From Streptomyces exfoliatus (GTDB lineage: Bacteria; Actinomycetota; Actinomycetes; Streptomycetales; Streptomycetaceae), in NCBI RefSeq assembly GCF_000725545.1, contig NZ_JNZP01000005.1, positions 186,001 through 250,000 of the forward strand: DNA of 64,000 bases. Reading direction: 5' to 3'. The notes under the pieces were generated by a model that ran no database searches, was not told where the DNA came from, and saw only the letters and a program-made list of their open reading frames with translations. A program made the position numbers and the translations under genes. Shown piece after piece: positions 1-8,469 of the stretch. Positions within the stretch are counted from its first letter, which is position 1, and each line of letters begins with the position of its first letter.

Positions 1-592
1 GCCGGGCGGCCTCGTACAGACGGGCGTTGCCGATGGCGATACCGGCCTCGGTGGCCAGCACCCGGACCATGTGCACGTCGTAGTCGTTGAACTCGCCGCC
101 GTCGCGCTTCTCCGCGAGGTACAGATTGCCGAAGATCTCGCCCTGGACCCGGATGGGGACGCCGAGGAAGGTCCGCATCGGGGGGTGCCCCGGCGGGAAG
201 CCAGCCGAGCGCGGATCGGTGGACAGGTCGGCGAGCCGGATGGTCTGGGGGTCGCGGATCAGCGCGCCGAGGAGCCCGGCATGGCCGTCCGGGCGGCGCC
301 CGATCAGGCGGGCCACGTCCTCGCCGACGCCGAAGGTGACGAAGTCGGAGAGGCCCTTGCCCTCCTCGTCGACGACGCCGATCGCGGCGTAGCGGGCGTC
401 GGAGAGTTCGGCGGCGGTCTCGCAGATGCGGTCGAGGGTGGAGTGGAGTTCGAGCCCGGTTCCGACCGAGCGCATGGCCTCCAGGAGCTGCGGTACGCGG
501 GCGGTGAGCTCCGTGGACAGCCCCTGGAGGCTGCGGGTGGCCTGGGTGGCGGCTTCCAGGGGGTCCGGGGCGTCGGACGCTGCGGCGGTCAT
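1..592 (-). CDS. GAF-domain sensor protein, probably a histidine kinase (3' end cut off by the window)
   Basis: Only the N-terminal ~197 residues are present; the gene runs off the left edge. Translated from the ATG at 592, it begins with a helical stretch and continues into a GAF-type sensory fold (residues ~25-197), with the usual 'AAIGVVDEEG' strand near the start and 'FLGVPIRVQGEIFGNLYLAEK' features further on. GAF proteins of this kind in actinomycetes are normally DevS/DosS-like sensor kinases, but the kinase domain is outside the window, so that part is inference. The start lies only 20 bp beyond the cydCD stop on the same strand. Co-transcription with the cytochrome bd genes is therefore likely and suggests a redox or gas-sensing role. 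Confident of the GAF domain, less so of the full architecture. Confidence 0.8.
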   Translation of the reverse strand, partial: MTAAASDAPDPLEAATQATRSLQGLSTELTARVPQLLEAMRSVGTGLELHSTLDRICETAAELSDARYAAIGVVDEEGKGLSDFVTFGVGEDVARLIGRRPDGHAGLLGALIRDPQTIRLADLSTDPRSAGFPPGHPPMRTFLGVPIRVQGEIFGNLYLAEKRDGGEFNDYDVHMVRVLATEAGIAIGNARLYEAAR

Positions 593-612
593 GACCTTGA
601 GCCTAGTAAGTC

Positions 613-3600
613 CTATTTGGCGAGAAAAGTCGGCCGTCCCGTGCCGGCCTTCGTGGAGGTGGCGAGCAGGTCGGTCTCCCGCTCCTGCTCCAGCATCCGG
701 CGCAGCGGGCCCTCCGCCTCGGCCAGTTCCGCGTACGGGCCGCGCTGCACGGTGCGGCCCTCGTCCAGGACCAGTACCTCGTCGACCGCGTCGAGACCGT
801 GCAGACGGTGGGTGATGAGGAGGGTCGTACGGCCCTCGGTGGCGCGGAGCAGGTCGTCCGTGAGCGTGTCGGCGGTGGCCAGGTCCAGGTGCTCCGCCGG
901 CTCGTCGAGGACGAGGACCGGGAAGTCGGCGAGGAGCGCGCGGGCGAGTGCCAGGCGCTGCCGCTGACCGCCGGAGAGTCGGGAACCGTGCTCGCCCACG
1001 AGGGTGTCGAGCCCCTCCGGAAGTCCGTCCACCCAGTCGAGCAACCGGGCCCTGCTCAGTGCCTCGCGCAGTTCCTCGTCGCTCGCTCCGGTGCGGGCGA
1101 GCCGCAGGTTCTCGCGGACGGAGCTGTCGAAGAGGTGCGCGTCCTGGGCGCAGAGACCGACGAGGCGCCGGACGGCGTCGCCGTCGAGCTGCCGGGCGGG
1201 CACCCCGCCGAGCCGGTACACGCCCTGTTCCACGTCGAGGAACCGCAGCAGTACCTGGGCGAGGGTGGTCTTGCCGGAGCCGGATGCGCCGACGACCGCG
1301 ACCCGGCGCCCGGCCTCCAGGGTGAGCCGGAAGTCGGCCAGCGCCGGCCGCTCCTGCCCGGCGTGACGGGCGGAGAGCCCGGCCAGCTCCAGCGGGAACG
1401 GGCTCGCCGGGGGAGTCTCGGGCGTGGCCGGCTCGTGTACGGGTACGGGGGCGTCGAGCACCTCGAAGACCCGCTCGGCGCTGTGCTTGACGCGCTGCCG
1501 GTACTGCACGGCGAGCGGGAGCCCGGTGACGGCCTCGAAGGCGGCGAGCGGCGTGAGGACGACCACGGCGAGGGCCACCCCGTCGAGCCGCCCGTCCCGT
1601 ACGGCCTGGACGCCCACGACCGCGGCGGCGACGACCGTCAGGCCGCAGACGAGGGCGGACAGCCCGGCACCGAGCGCGGCGGCCGCGGACTGCCGGGAGG
1701 CGATGCCGGTGAGGGCCCGGTCGGCGGTCCTCGCCCGGTCCGTCCTGTCCCGCAGCGCACCGGCCACCGTCAGCTCGGCGCAGCCGTGGAGCAGATCGGC
1801 CACGGCGGTCGCCAGGGCGCCGCGCGCGGGCGCGAGCCGTCGTTCGGCCCGGCGGGCGAGCGCTCCTCCTGCGGCCGGTACGAGGACTCCCGCGACCAGC
1901 AGGCCCACGGCGAGGACGGCGCCGGCCTCGGGCAGCAGCCAGGCGGTGAACCCGGCTGAGGCGACACCCACGAGGAGCGCGGCGCCCGCCGGGAGCAGCC
2001 AGCGGAGCCAGTAGTCCTGGAGTGCGTCGACGTCCTGGACGAGCCGGGCGAGCAGGTCGCCGCGGCGCGTGCGGCGCAGCCCGGCCGGGGCGATCCGCTC
2101 CAGGCGTCGGTAGACGGAGACACGGAGCTCGGCGAGCATGCGGAGGACGGCGTCGTGCGAGACGAGCCGCTCGGCGTACCGGAAGACGGCCCGCCCGATG
2201 CCGAAGGCGCGCGTGGCGGTGACGGCCACCATCAGGTAGAGCACGGGCGGTTGTTCGGAGGCGCGTGAGATGAGCCAGCCGGACACGGCCATGAGCCCGA
2301 CGGCGGAGCCGAGGGCGAGGCTTCCGAGCAGCAGCGCGAGCGCCATCCGCCCCTTGAGTTCCCCGGCCATGCCCCGCACACGGGTGAGGAGCGGCCCGCT
2401 GGTGGCGGTCGGCTGTCCCGCGAGGGGCGCTGTGTGCGGGCGCGCGTCCGCGCCGGATTCGGCGCCGGCCTGGACGGGCGCACCGGGCGTCTCCGGCTGG
2501 ACCGTCCCCGCCTCCTGCGGCGCACCGTCCGACTCCAGGGTGACCACCCGGTCCGCGACCGCCAGCAGTGCCGGCCTGTGTACGACCAGGAGCACGGTCC
2601 GCCCCGCCGCGAGGCGGCGGACCGCGTCGACCACACCCGCCTCGGTCTCGCCGTCGAGCGCGGCCGTCGGCTCGTCGAGCAGCAGCAGCGGCCGGTCGGC
2701 CAGGAAGGCCCGGGCCAGCGCGAGGCGTTGCCGCTGTCCCGCCGAGAGTCCGGCACCGTCCTCGCCCAGGGCCGTGTCGAGCCCCCGGGGCAGCCCCGCG
2801 ACGAACCCGTCCGCCCCCGCGTCGCGCAGGGCTTCCCGTACGGCCTCGTCGGTGGCGTCCGGGCGGGCGAGCCGTACGTTCTCGGCGACCGTCCCCGCGA
2901 AGAGGTACGGGCGTTGCGGCACCCAGGCGATCCGGGCCCGCCACTCCTCCAGGTCCAGCGACCGCAGGTCGACGCCTCCGACCCGTACCGAACCGCCCTC
3001 CTCCGGCTCCGCGAACCCGAGGACCACGTCGAGCAGCGTCGACTTGCCGACCCCGCTCGGCCCGATCAGGGCCACCGTCTCGCCCGGCTCGACCGTCAGG
3101 GTCGCCGCGTCGAGGGAGGGCTCGGCCCGCCCGGCGTGCCGTACCGTCACCCCTTCGAGCTCCAGCCTGAGGGAGTCCGGGGCGGCGCCCGCGCCCCCGT
3201 CGCGTACCGGCTGCTCCAGGACGTCGAAGATCTCCTCCGCCGCCGCGAGCCCTTCCGCCGCCGCGTGGAACTGCGCTCCCACCTGCCGCAGCGGCAGGTA
3301 CGCCTCGGGGGCCAGGATCAGGATGACGAGCCCGGTGTACAGGTCCAGGTCGCCGTGCACGAGCCGCATGCCGATGCTCACGGCGACGAGCGCGACCGAC
3401 AGCGTCGCGAGCAGCTCCAGGGCGAAGGAGGAGAGGAAGGCGATCCGCAGCGTGCGCATCGTCGCGCGGCGGTACTCCGAGGTGATCTCGCGGATCGACT
3501 CGGCCTGGGCCTTCGCCCGGCCGAAGATCTTGAGGGTGGGAAGCCCGGCCACCACGTCCAGGAAGTGGCCGGAGAGCCGGGAGAGCAGTTTCCACTGCCG

Positions 3601-4170
3601 GTCCATCCGGGCCTGGGTGTACCAGCCGATGAGGATCATGAAGACCGGGATGAGCGGCAGGGTGACGACGATGATCGCGGCCGAGACCCAGTCCTCGGTG
3701 ACGATCCGGGCCAGGACCGCCACGGGCACGACCACCGCCAGACCGAGCTGGGGCAGATAGCGGGCGAAGTAGTCGTCGAGGGCATCCACGCCACGCGTCG
3801 CGAGGGCGATCAGCGAGCCGGCCTTCTGGCCGCTCAGCCAGCCCGGGCCGAGCGCGGCCGCTCGGCCGAGGAGCCTGCCACGGAGTTCGGACTTGACCGC
3901 CGCGCTCGCCCGGTGGGCGGCGAGTTCGGTCAGCCAGGAGACGAGGGCTCGCGCACCCGCGACGCCCGCGAGCAGCAGCATCGCGGTGGTCAGGTCGGAA
4001 ACCGCCTGGCCCTTCTGGAAGGCCCCCACCACGATCTCGGCGATGAGCATCGCCTGGGCGATGACCAGACCCGCCCCGACGAGGCCGAGGAGCACCACGG
4101 CGATCAGGAAGACACGGGTGGCCCTGGCGTACCGGAGCAGGCGTGGATCGATCGGTTTCACGTGAAACAT
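613..4170 (-). CDS. cydCD: Fused CydD-CydC heterodimeric ABC exporter for cytochrome bd assembly
   Basis: A single 1185-residue protein carries two complete ABC-exporter halves. Half 1 has a membrane domain (residues ~10-310) and an ATPase with Walker A GPSGVGKST near residue 369 and signature LSAGQRQRLALARAF. Half 2 has its membrane domain at ~590-870, Walker A GASGSGKTT near 962 and signature LSGGQRQRLALARAL. In E. coli CydD and CydC are separate proteins that export thiols (cysteine, glutathione) to the periplasm and are needed for bd oxidase maturation; the actinomycete form is a fusion. The chosen start, ATG at 4170, reads M-F-H-V-K-P because it is formed by a parS site. The open frame continues upstream into the hairpin and cydB, but that extension looks non-coding. 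It lies 77 bp after cydB, with a strong hairpin between them. Confidence 0.95.
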   Translation of the reverse strand: MFHVKPIDPRLLRYARATRVFLIAVVLLGLVGAGLVIAQAMLIAEIVVGAFQKGQAVSDLTTAMLLLAGVAGARALVSWLTELAAHRASAAVKSELRGRLLGRAAALGPGWLSGQKAGSLIALATRGVDALDDYFARYLPQLGLAVVVPVAVLARIVTEDWVSAAIIVVTLPLIPVFMILIGWYTQARMDRQWKLLSRLSGHFLDVVAGLPTLKIFGRAKAQAESIREITSEYRRATMRTLRIAFLSSFALELLATLSVALVAVSIGMRLVHGDLDLYTGLVILILAPEAYLPLRQVGAQFHAAAEGLAAAEEIFDVLEQPVRDGGAGAAPDSLRLELEGVTVRHAGRAEPSLDAATLTVEPGETVALIGPSGVGKSTLLDVVLGFAEPEEGGSVRVGGVDLRSLDLEEWRARIAWVPQRPYLFAGTVAENVRLARPDATDEAVREALRDAGADGFVAGLPRGLDTALGEDGAGLSAGQRQRLALARAFLADRPLLLLDEPTAALDGETEAGVVDAVRRLAAGRTVLLVVHRPALLAVADRVVTLESDGAPQEAGTVQPETPGAPVQAGAESGADARPHTAPLAGQPTATSGPLLTRVRGMAGELKGRMALALLLGSLALGSAVGLMAVSGWLISRASEQPPVLYLMVAVTATRAFGIGRAVFRYAERLVSHDAVLRMLAELRVSVYRRLERIAPAGLRRTRRGDLLARLVQDVDALQDYWLRWLLPAGAALLVGVASAGFTAWLLPEAGAVLAVGLLVAGVLVPAAGGALARRAERRLAPARGALATAVADLLHGCAELTVAGALRDRTDRARTADRALTGIASRQSAAAALGAGLSALVCGLTVVAAAVVGVQAVRDGRLDGVALAVVVLTPLAAFEAVTGLPLAVQYRQRVKHSAERVFEVLDAPVPVHEPATPETPPASPFPLELAGLSARHAGQERPALADFRLTLEAGRRVAVVGASGSGKTTLAQVLLRFLDVEQGVYRLGGVPARQLDGDAVRRLVGLCAQDAHLFDSSVRENLRLARTGASDEELREALSRARLLDWVDGLPEGLDTLVGEHGSRLSGGQRQRLALARALLADFPVLVLDEPAEHLDLATADTLTDDLLRATEGRTTLLITHRLHGLDAVDEVLVLDEGRTVQRGPYAELAEAEGPLRRMLEQERETDLLATSTKAGTGRPTFLAK
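4155..4168. other. parS site (ParB-binding centromere element)
   Basis: GTTTCACGTGAAAC, a perfect 14-bp palindrome identical to the Streptomyces parS consensus. It overlaps the start codon of cydCD, so the first codons read ATG TTT CAC GTG AAA. At 58 kb from dnaA it is the most origin-distal site in the window. Confidence 0.95.
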
Positions 4171-4199
4171 GCTCCCCTGTGGAGGGTGGCCGGGGCGTG

Positions 4200-4241
4200 T
4201 CCGGCGGATCGCGGCCGCTGCCGCTGCCGCGATCCGCCGGA
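4200..4241 (-). terminator. Strong hairpin between cydB and cydCD
   Basis: A perfect 16-bp inverted repeat (arms 4200-4215 and 4226-4241, loop 10 nt) sits between the cydB stop and the cydCD start, with no U-run. It could be a partial terminator/attenuator lowering cydCD relative to cydAB, or an mRNA stabiliser for cydAB. Confidence 0.65.
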
Positions 4242-4247
4242 TGTGTC

Positions 4248-5249
4248 CTAGTGGGCGTCGGCGATGTGCTGCGTGCCGATCCGCTTGCGGAAGACCCAGT
4301 AGGTCCAGCTCTGGTAGAGCAGCACCAGCGGGGTCGCGACCGCCGCGCACCAGGTCATGATCTTGAGCGTGTACGGGCTCGACGACGCGTTCGTCACGGT
4401 AAGGCTCCACTCGGGGTTGAGCGAAGACGGCATGACGTTCGGGAAGAGCGCGAGGAAGAGCATCGCCACGGCGGCGGCGATGGTGACCCCCGAGAGACCG
4501 AACGACCAGCCCTCGCGCCCCGCCTTGATCGCGGCGATCGCACCGACCAGGGCCACCACGGCGACGAGCATCACCGCGAGGCTCCACCCGTTCCCCGTGT
4601 CGAGCTGGGTCCACACCAGGAAGGCGAGCGCGAGCACCGCCGTGACCAGGCCCAGCCGGAACGCGAGCGCGCGGGCCCGCGACCGGATGTCACCGAGCGT
4701 CTTGAGCGCGGCGAAGACGGCGCCGTGGAAGGTGAAGAGGGTGAGCGTGACCAGGCCGCCGAGGAGCGCGTACGGGTTGAGCAGCTCCCAGAAGCCGCCG
4801 ACGTACTCCATGTCCGCGTCGATCTTCACGCCCCGGACGATGTTGCCGAAGGCCACACCCCAGAGGAACGCGGGGATCAGCGAGGTCCAGAAGATCGCCT
4901 GCTCCCAGTTCCGCTGCCAGTTCTCCTCCGGCCGCTTCGCCCGGTACTCGAAGGCGACGCCCCGGATGATCAGGCAGACCAGGATGATCAGCAGCGGCAG
5001 GTAGAAGCCGGAGAAGAGCGTCGCGTACCACTCGGGGAACGCGGCGAAGGTGGCGCCGCCGGCCGTGAGCAGCCACACCTCGTTACCGTCCCAGACGGGT
5101 CCGATGGTGTTGATGAGGACCCGCTTCTCGGCCCGGTCACGGGCGAGCAGCTTGGTCAGGACGCCGACCCCGAAGTCGAACCCTTCGAGGAAGAAGTAGC
5201 CGATCCAGAGGACGGCGATGAGTACGAACCAGACGTCGTGGAGTTCCAT
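4248..5249 (-). CDS. cydB: Cytochrome bd ubiquinol/menaquinol oxidase subunit II
   Basis: A 333-residue, strongly hydrophobic protein with the characteristic CydB N-terminus (MELHDVWF..., then FFLEGFDFGVG near residue 20). It is the second core subunit of the high-affinity bd terminal oxidase, which passes electrons from the quinol pool to oxygen without proton pumping. Eight or so membrane helices can be traced. The length is typical. It follows cydA after an 18-bp gap, so the two are co-transcribed and presumably share the Rex operator upstream of cydA. Confidence 0.97.
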   Translation of the reverse strand: MELHDVWFVLIAVLWIGYFFLEGFDFGVGVLTKLLARDRAEKRVLINTIGPVWDGNEVWLLTAGGATFAAFPEWYATLFSGFYLPLLIILVCLIIRGVAFEYRAKRPEENWQRNWEQAIFWTSLIPAFLWGVAFGNIVRGVKIDADMEYVGGFWELLNPYALLGGLVTLTLFTFHGAVFAALKTLGDIRSRARALAFRLGLVTAVLALAFLVWTQLDTGNGWSLAVMLVAVVALVGAIAAIKAGREGWSFGLSGVTIAAAVAMLFLALFPNVMPSSLNPEWSLTVTNASSSPYTLKIMTWCAAVATPLVLLYQSWTYWVFRKRIGTQHIADAH

Positions 5250-5267
5250 GCCTCGATCTCCTCAGCC

Positions 5268-6776
5268 TCAGTACGAGAAGGCCATGGGGCGGTCGGGGTC
5301 CCGAGAGTCCCCGCCGATCTTGGTGGGCGGGTTGAGGTCGTCCTCCGTGAGCTCCGGCGGCCCCGCCTTGATGTACTTCACGAGGAGCTTGACCTCGATC
5401 ACGGCGAGGACGGCGTAGAGCACCGTGAAGACGATCATCGAGGTGAGCACCTCACCTGTCGTGGTGCCGGGAGAGACCGCGTCCCGGGTGCGCAGCACTC
5501 CGTAGACGACCCAGGGCTGACGGCCCATCTCGGTGAAGATCCAGCCCCAGGAGTTGGCGATGAGCGGGAACGCCATGGTCCAGAGGGCGATGATCCAGTA
5601 CCACTTGCCCAGGCGGGGGCTGAGCGCCTTCCGCTTGAACAGGACCAGGTTCGGCACCTCGTCCTCGCCGGTCCGCATCCCGGGCGCCAGCATGAACTTC
5701 TTCCGGGTCAGCCAGAGGCCGATCACGCCGAGCGTCAGCGAGGCCATGCCGAAGCCGATCATCCAGCGGAAGCCCCAGTAGGCGACCGGGATGTTGGGCC
5801 GGTAGTCGCCGGGACCGAACTTCTCCTGCTCGGCCTTGTTGATGTCGTTGATGCCGGGGACGTACGAGTCGAAGTCGCCGTTGGCGAGGTAGGACAGTAT
5901 CCCGGGGACCTCGATGGCGACCTTGTTGTGGCCCTTCTCGACGTCGCCGTAGGCGAAGATCGAGAAGGGCGCGGGCGCCTCGCCGTCCCAGAGCGCCTCG
6001 GCGGCGGCCATTTTCATCGGCTGCTGCTTGAACATGACCTTGCCGAGCATGTCGCCGCTGATGGCGGTGCCGAGGCCGGCGATGATCAGCGTGATCAGGC
6101 CGAGCCGCAGCGAGGTCCGCATCACCGGGACGTGCCTCTTGCGGGCCAGGTGGAAGGCGGAGATGCCGACCATGAACGCGCCGCCGACCAGGAAGGCCGC
6201 CGTCATGGTGTGGAAGAACTGGGTGAGGGCGGTGTTCTGGGTGAGTACCTGCCAGAAGTCGGTGAGCTCCGCCCGGCCGCGCTCCTCGTTGATGCGGTAG
6301 CCCACCGGGTGCTGCATCCAGGAGTTGGCCGCGAGGATGAAGTACGCGGAGAGGATGGTGCCGATCGACACCATCCAGATGCAGGCGAGGTGGATCCGCT
6401 TCGGGAGCTTGTCCCAGCCGAAGATCCACAGACCGATGAAGGTCGACTCGAAGAAGAAGGCGATGAGCGCCTCGAAGGCGAGCGGTGCGCCGAAGATGTC
6501 ACCGACGAACCGGGAGTAGTCAGACCAGTTCATGCCGAACTGGAACTCCTGCACGATGCCGGTGACGACACCCATGGCGATGTTGATCAGGAAGAGCTTG
6601 CCCCAGAACTTGGTCGCCCTGAGGTACTTCTCGTTCTCCGTGCGCACCCAGGCGGTCTGAAGCCCGGCGGTGAGCGCGGCGAGCGAGATCGTCAGGGGGA
6701 CGAAGAGGAAGTGGTAGACGGTGGTGATGCCGAACTGCCAGCGCGCCAAAGTCTCTGGCGCCAGAGCGAGGTCCAC
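5268..6776 (-). CDS. cydA: Cytochrome bd oxidase subunit I
   Basis: A 502-residue protein beginning at GTG 6776, with a clear AAGGAGAAAA ribosome site just upstream. It carries the family hallmarks: an N-terminal helix with the haem-ligand histidine (YHFLFVPL, residue ~22) and the invariant GRQPW block preceded by FTEMGRQPWVVYG. The quinol (Q) loop is of the short type seen in actinobacteria. It binds haems b558, b595 and d and is the catalytic oxygen-reducing subunit. It is the first gene of the cydA-cydB-cydCD operon. The control region upstream holds a perfect Rex operator, so expression should rise when the NADH/NAD+ ratio is high (oxygen limitation). Confidence 0.97.
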   Translation of the reverse strand: MDLALAPETLARWQFGITTVYHFLFVPLTISLAALTAGLQTAWVRTENEKYLRATKFWGKLFLINIAMGVVTGIVQEFQFGMNWSDYSRFVGDIFGAPLAFEALIAFFFESTFIGLWIFGWDKLPKRIHLACIWMVSIGTILSAYFILAANSWMQHPVGYRINEERGRAELTDFWQVLTQNTALTQFFHTMTAAFLVGGAFMVGISAFHLARKRHVPVMRTSLRLGLITLIIAGLGTAISGDMLGKVMFKQQPMKMAAAEALWDGEAPAPFSIFAYGDVEKGHNKVAIEVPGILSYLANGDFDSYVPGINDINKAEQEKFGPGDYRPNIPVAYWGFRWMIGFGMASLTLGVIGLWLTRKKFMLAPGMRTGEDEVPNLVLFKRKALSPRLGKWYWIIALWTMAFPLIANSWGWIFTEMGRQPWVVYGVLRTRDAVSPGTTTGEVLTSMIVFTVLYAVLAVIEVKLLVKYIKAGPPELTEDDLNPPTKIGGDSRDPDRPMAFSY

Positions 6777-6859
6777 GTCGTTTTCTCCTTACATCGCCGT
6801 GGTCACATCGGCAGTTTGCCCCGTTGATCCCACCCATCATGGGACGAACCAGGACACGC

Positions 6860-6892
6860 TTGTGAACGCGTTCACATTCACAAGCTATTATG
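6860..6892 (-). promoter_or_regulatory. cyd promoter with Rex operator
   Basis: TGTGAACGCGTTCACA at 6861-6876 is a perfect 16-bp palindrome identical to the Rex operator known from S. coelicolor cydABCD. A half-site-like TTCACAAG follows at 6876-6883. On the minus strand a CATAAT -10 candidate (6887-6892) lies about 10 bp upstream of the operator, which would place Rex over the transcription start. Rex is an NAD(H)-sensing repressor released by NADH. Confidence 0.9.
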
Positions 6893-6935
6893 GCTCATAC
6901 GAAATCCGTATGTTCTCCCGGGGTCCCTCATGGAA

Positions 6936-6968
6936 AGACCCCCGTGGGCACAGGGCTCACGGGGGTCT
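6936..6968 (-). terminator. Terminator after the hisC-like gene
   Basis: AGACCCCCGTG (6936-6946) and CACGGGGGTCT (6958-6968) form a perfect 11-bp stem with an 11-nt loop, 14 bp after the aminotransferase stop codon. Confidence 0.8.
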
Positions 6969-6982
6969 CGGACGCGTAGGGG

Positions 6983-8077
6983 TCAGCCTTCCTCGCGGAA
7001 GCCCTCCGCCGCCTTCAGGAACAGGTCGTTCGCCTCGGTCTCGCCGATCGTGACGCGCACGCCCTCGCCCGCGAACGGCCGGACCACCACACCGTGCCGC
7101 TCGCACTCCGCGGCGAAGTCCGCCGTCCGCTCGCCGAGCCGCAGCCAGACGAAGTTCGCCTGGGTGTCCGGCACGGTCCAGCCCTGCTCCACGAGCCCCG
7201 CGTGGACGCGCTCGCGCTCCGCCACCAGCGAGCCGACCCGGCCGAGCAGCTCGTCCTCGGCCCGCAGCGATGCCACCGCCGCGTCCTGCGCCAGCTGGCT
7301 CACGCCGAACGGCACCGCCGTCTTGCGCAGCGCGGCCGCCACCGGCTCATGGGCGACCGCGAAGCCGACCCGGAGACCCGCCAGGCCGTACGCCTTGGAG
7401 AACGTGCGCAGCACGGCGACGTTCGGCCGGTCACGGTAGAGCTCGATGCCGTCGGGGATCTCGGTGTCGCGGACGAACTCCCGGTACGCCTCGTCGAGCA
7501 CCACCAGGACGTCGGACGGCACCCGGTCGAGGAAACGCTCCAGCTCGGCCCGGCGCACCGCGGTACCCGTGGGGTTGTTGGGGTTGCAGACGAAGATCAG
7601 CCGTGTCCGGTCGGTGATCGCCTCGGCCATCGCGTCGAGGTCGTGCACCTCGCCGTCCGTCAGCGGCACCTGCACCGAGGTCGCCCCGCTGATCTGCGTG
7701 ATGATCGGGTACGCCTCGAAGGAACGCCAGGCGTAGATGACCTCGTCGCCGGGGCCCGAGGTCGCCTGGAGCAGCGACTGCGCGACACCGACGGAGCCTG
7801 TGCCCGTGGCCAGGTGGGAGACCGGCACGCCGAAACGGTCGGCCAGCTCCTCCATCAGACCGGTGCAGGCCATGTCCGGGTACCGGTTGAAGTTCGCGGC
7901 CGCGGCCAGCGTGCTCTCCATGACGCCCGGCAGCGGCGGGTACGGATTCTCGTTGGAGGACAGCTTGAAGGCCACGGGACCGCCCGCGGCCGCCGGCCTG
8001 CCCGGCTTGTACGTGGGGACGCCGTCCAGCTCGGCGCGCAGCTTCGGGCCCGTGCTCGTCCCGCTGGTCTCGCTCAC
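6983..8077 (-). CDS. hisC: HisC-like PLP aminotransferase (histidinol-phosphate or aromatic amino acid aminotransferase)
   Basis: A 364-residue fold-type I PLP enzyme. Features include SSNENPYPP near the N-terminus, a CNPNNPTGT strand, DEAYREF, and the PLP-lysine motif [16 protein letters not shown]. These fit the HisC subfamily. Streptomyces has a second hisC inside the his operon, and this origin-proximal copy resembles the forms annotated as HisC2 or phenylalanine aminotransferase (Pat), so the physiological substrate is uncertain. GTG at 8077 is chosen because GAGGAGG lies 8 nt upstream; longer open frame upstream is non-coding. It is transcribed towards cydA as a single gene with its own terminator. 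Confidence 0.9.
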   Translation of the reverse strand: MSETSGTSTGPKLRAELDGVPTYKPGRPAAAGGPVAFKLSSNENPYPPLPGVMESTLAAAANFNRYPDMACTGLMEELADRFGVPVSHLATGTGSVGVAQSLLQATSGPGDEVIYAWRSFEAYPIITQISGATSVQVPLTDGEVHDLDAMAEAITDRTRLIFVCNPNNPTGTAVRRAELERFLDRVPSDVLVVLDEAYREFVRDTEIPDGIELYRDRPNVAVLRTFSKAYGLAGLRVGFAVAHEPVAAALRKTAVPFGVSQLAQDAAVASLRAEDELLGRVGSLVAERERVHAGLVEQGWTVPDTQANFVWLRLGERTADFAAECERHGVVVRPFAGEGVRVTIGETEANDLFLKAAEGFREEG

Positions 8078-8469
8078 AGTGTGGCCTCCTCGACCGTCCT
8101 TACCGCCAATACTCCTCACCTTAAGAGGATTCCTCCCCGCTGCGAATGGGCTGTGGACAACAGGAGGGACACGCTGTGGACACGGTCGCCCGAAGCGGTC
8201 CCGAGAGGGGGGAGCGCGCACTTGGGTGGCGCGCGCCGGTGGCGAGCGCGGTGGCGCGCATCCCCCGTAGAGGTGAGTTGAGACCTCTTCGAGACCTCGC
8301 CCCCTCGCCAGGTCGACACCGTTCGACAGCCCTAGACCCCATGCAGAATGCCTTAACTGCCTTGGATTCAGCGGCTTTTGGGCCTTAGTTGCCATGCAGA
8401 AACGTGCCTGTCAACGCCTGCATATGCGACCGTCTCAACCGCCCCTCATCGCCCTACTATCGGCTCGCC
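8078..8469. other. Divergent intergenic region (hisC / lacI-type gene)
   Basis: A 392-bp gap between two divergent genes. It holds two DnaA-box-like sequences (8152-8183, listed separately) and a repeated CATGCAGAA (8341 and 8393 region). No convincing ORF or RNA gene was seen. Confidence 0.6.
8152..8183. other. Pair of DnaA boxes outside oriC
   Basis: TGTGGACAA at 8152-8160 is the exact complement of the Streptomyces DnaA box TTGTCCACA. A one-mismatch copy, TGTGGACAC, follows at 8175-8183 in the same orientation, 23 bp away. Confidence 0.65.

Noticed and set aside
4171..4614. N-terminal extension of cydCD upstream of the M-F-H-V-K start
   Set aside because: It would run through the hairpin and overlap cydB; codon use is poor and CydD proteins start near the chosen ATG.
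4143..6827. 894-codon plus-strand frame opposite the cyd genes
   Set aside because: Typical high-GC shadow; no domain, and cydA and cydB are unmistakable on the other strand.
8330..8400. Possible tRNA or small RNA near the CATGCAGAA repeats
   Set aside because: No cloverleaf, no T-loop GGTTCRA, no terminator.
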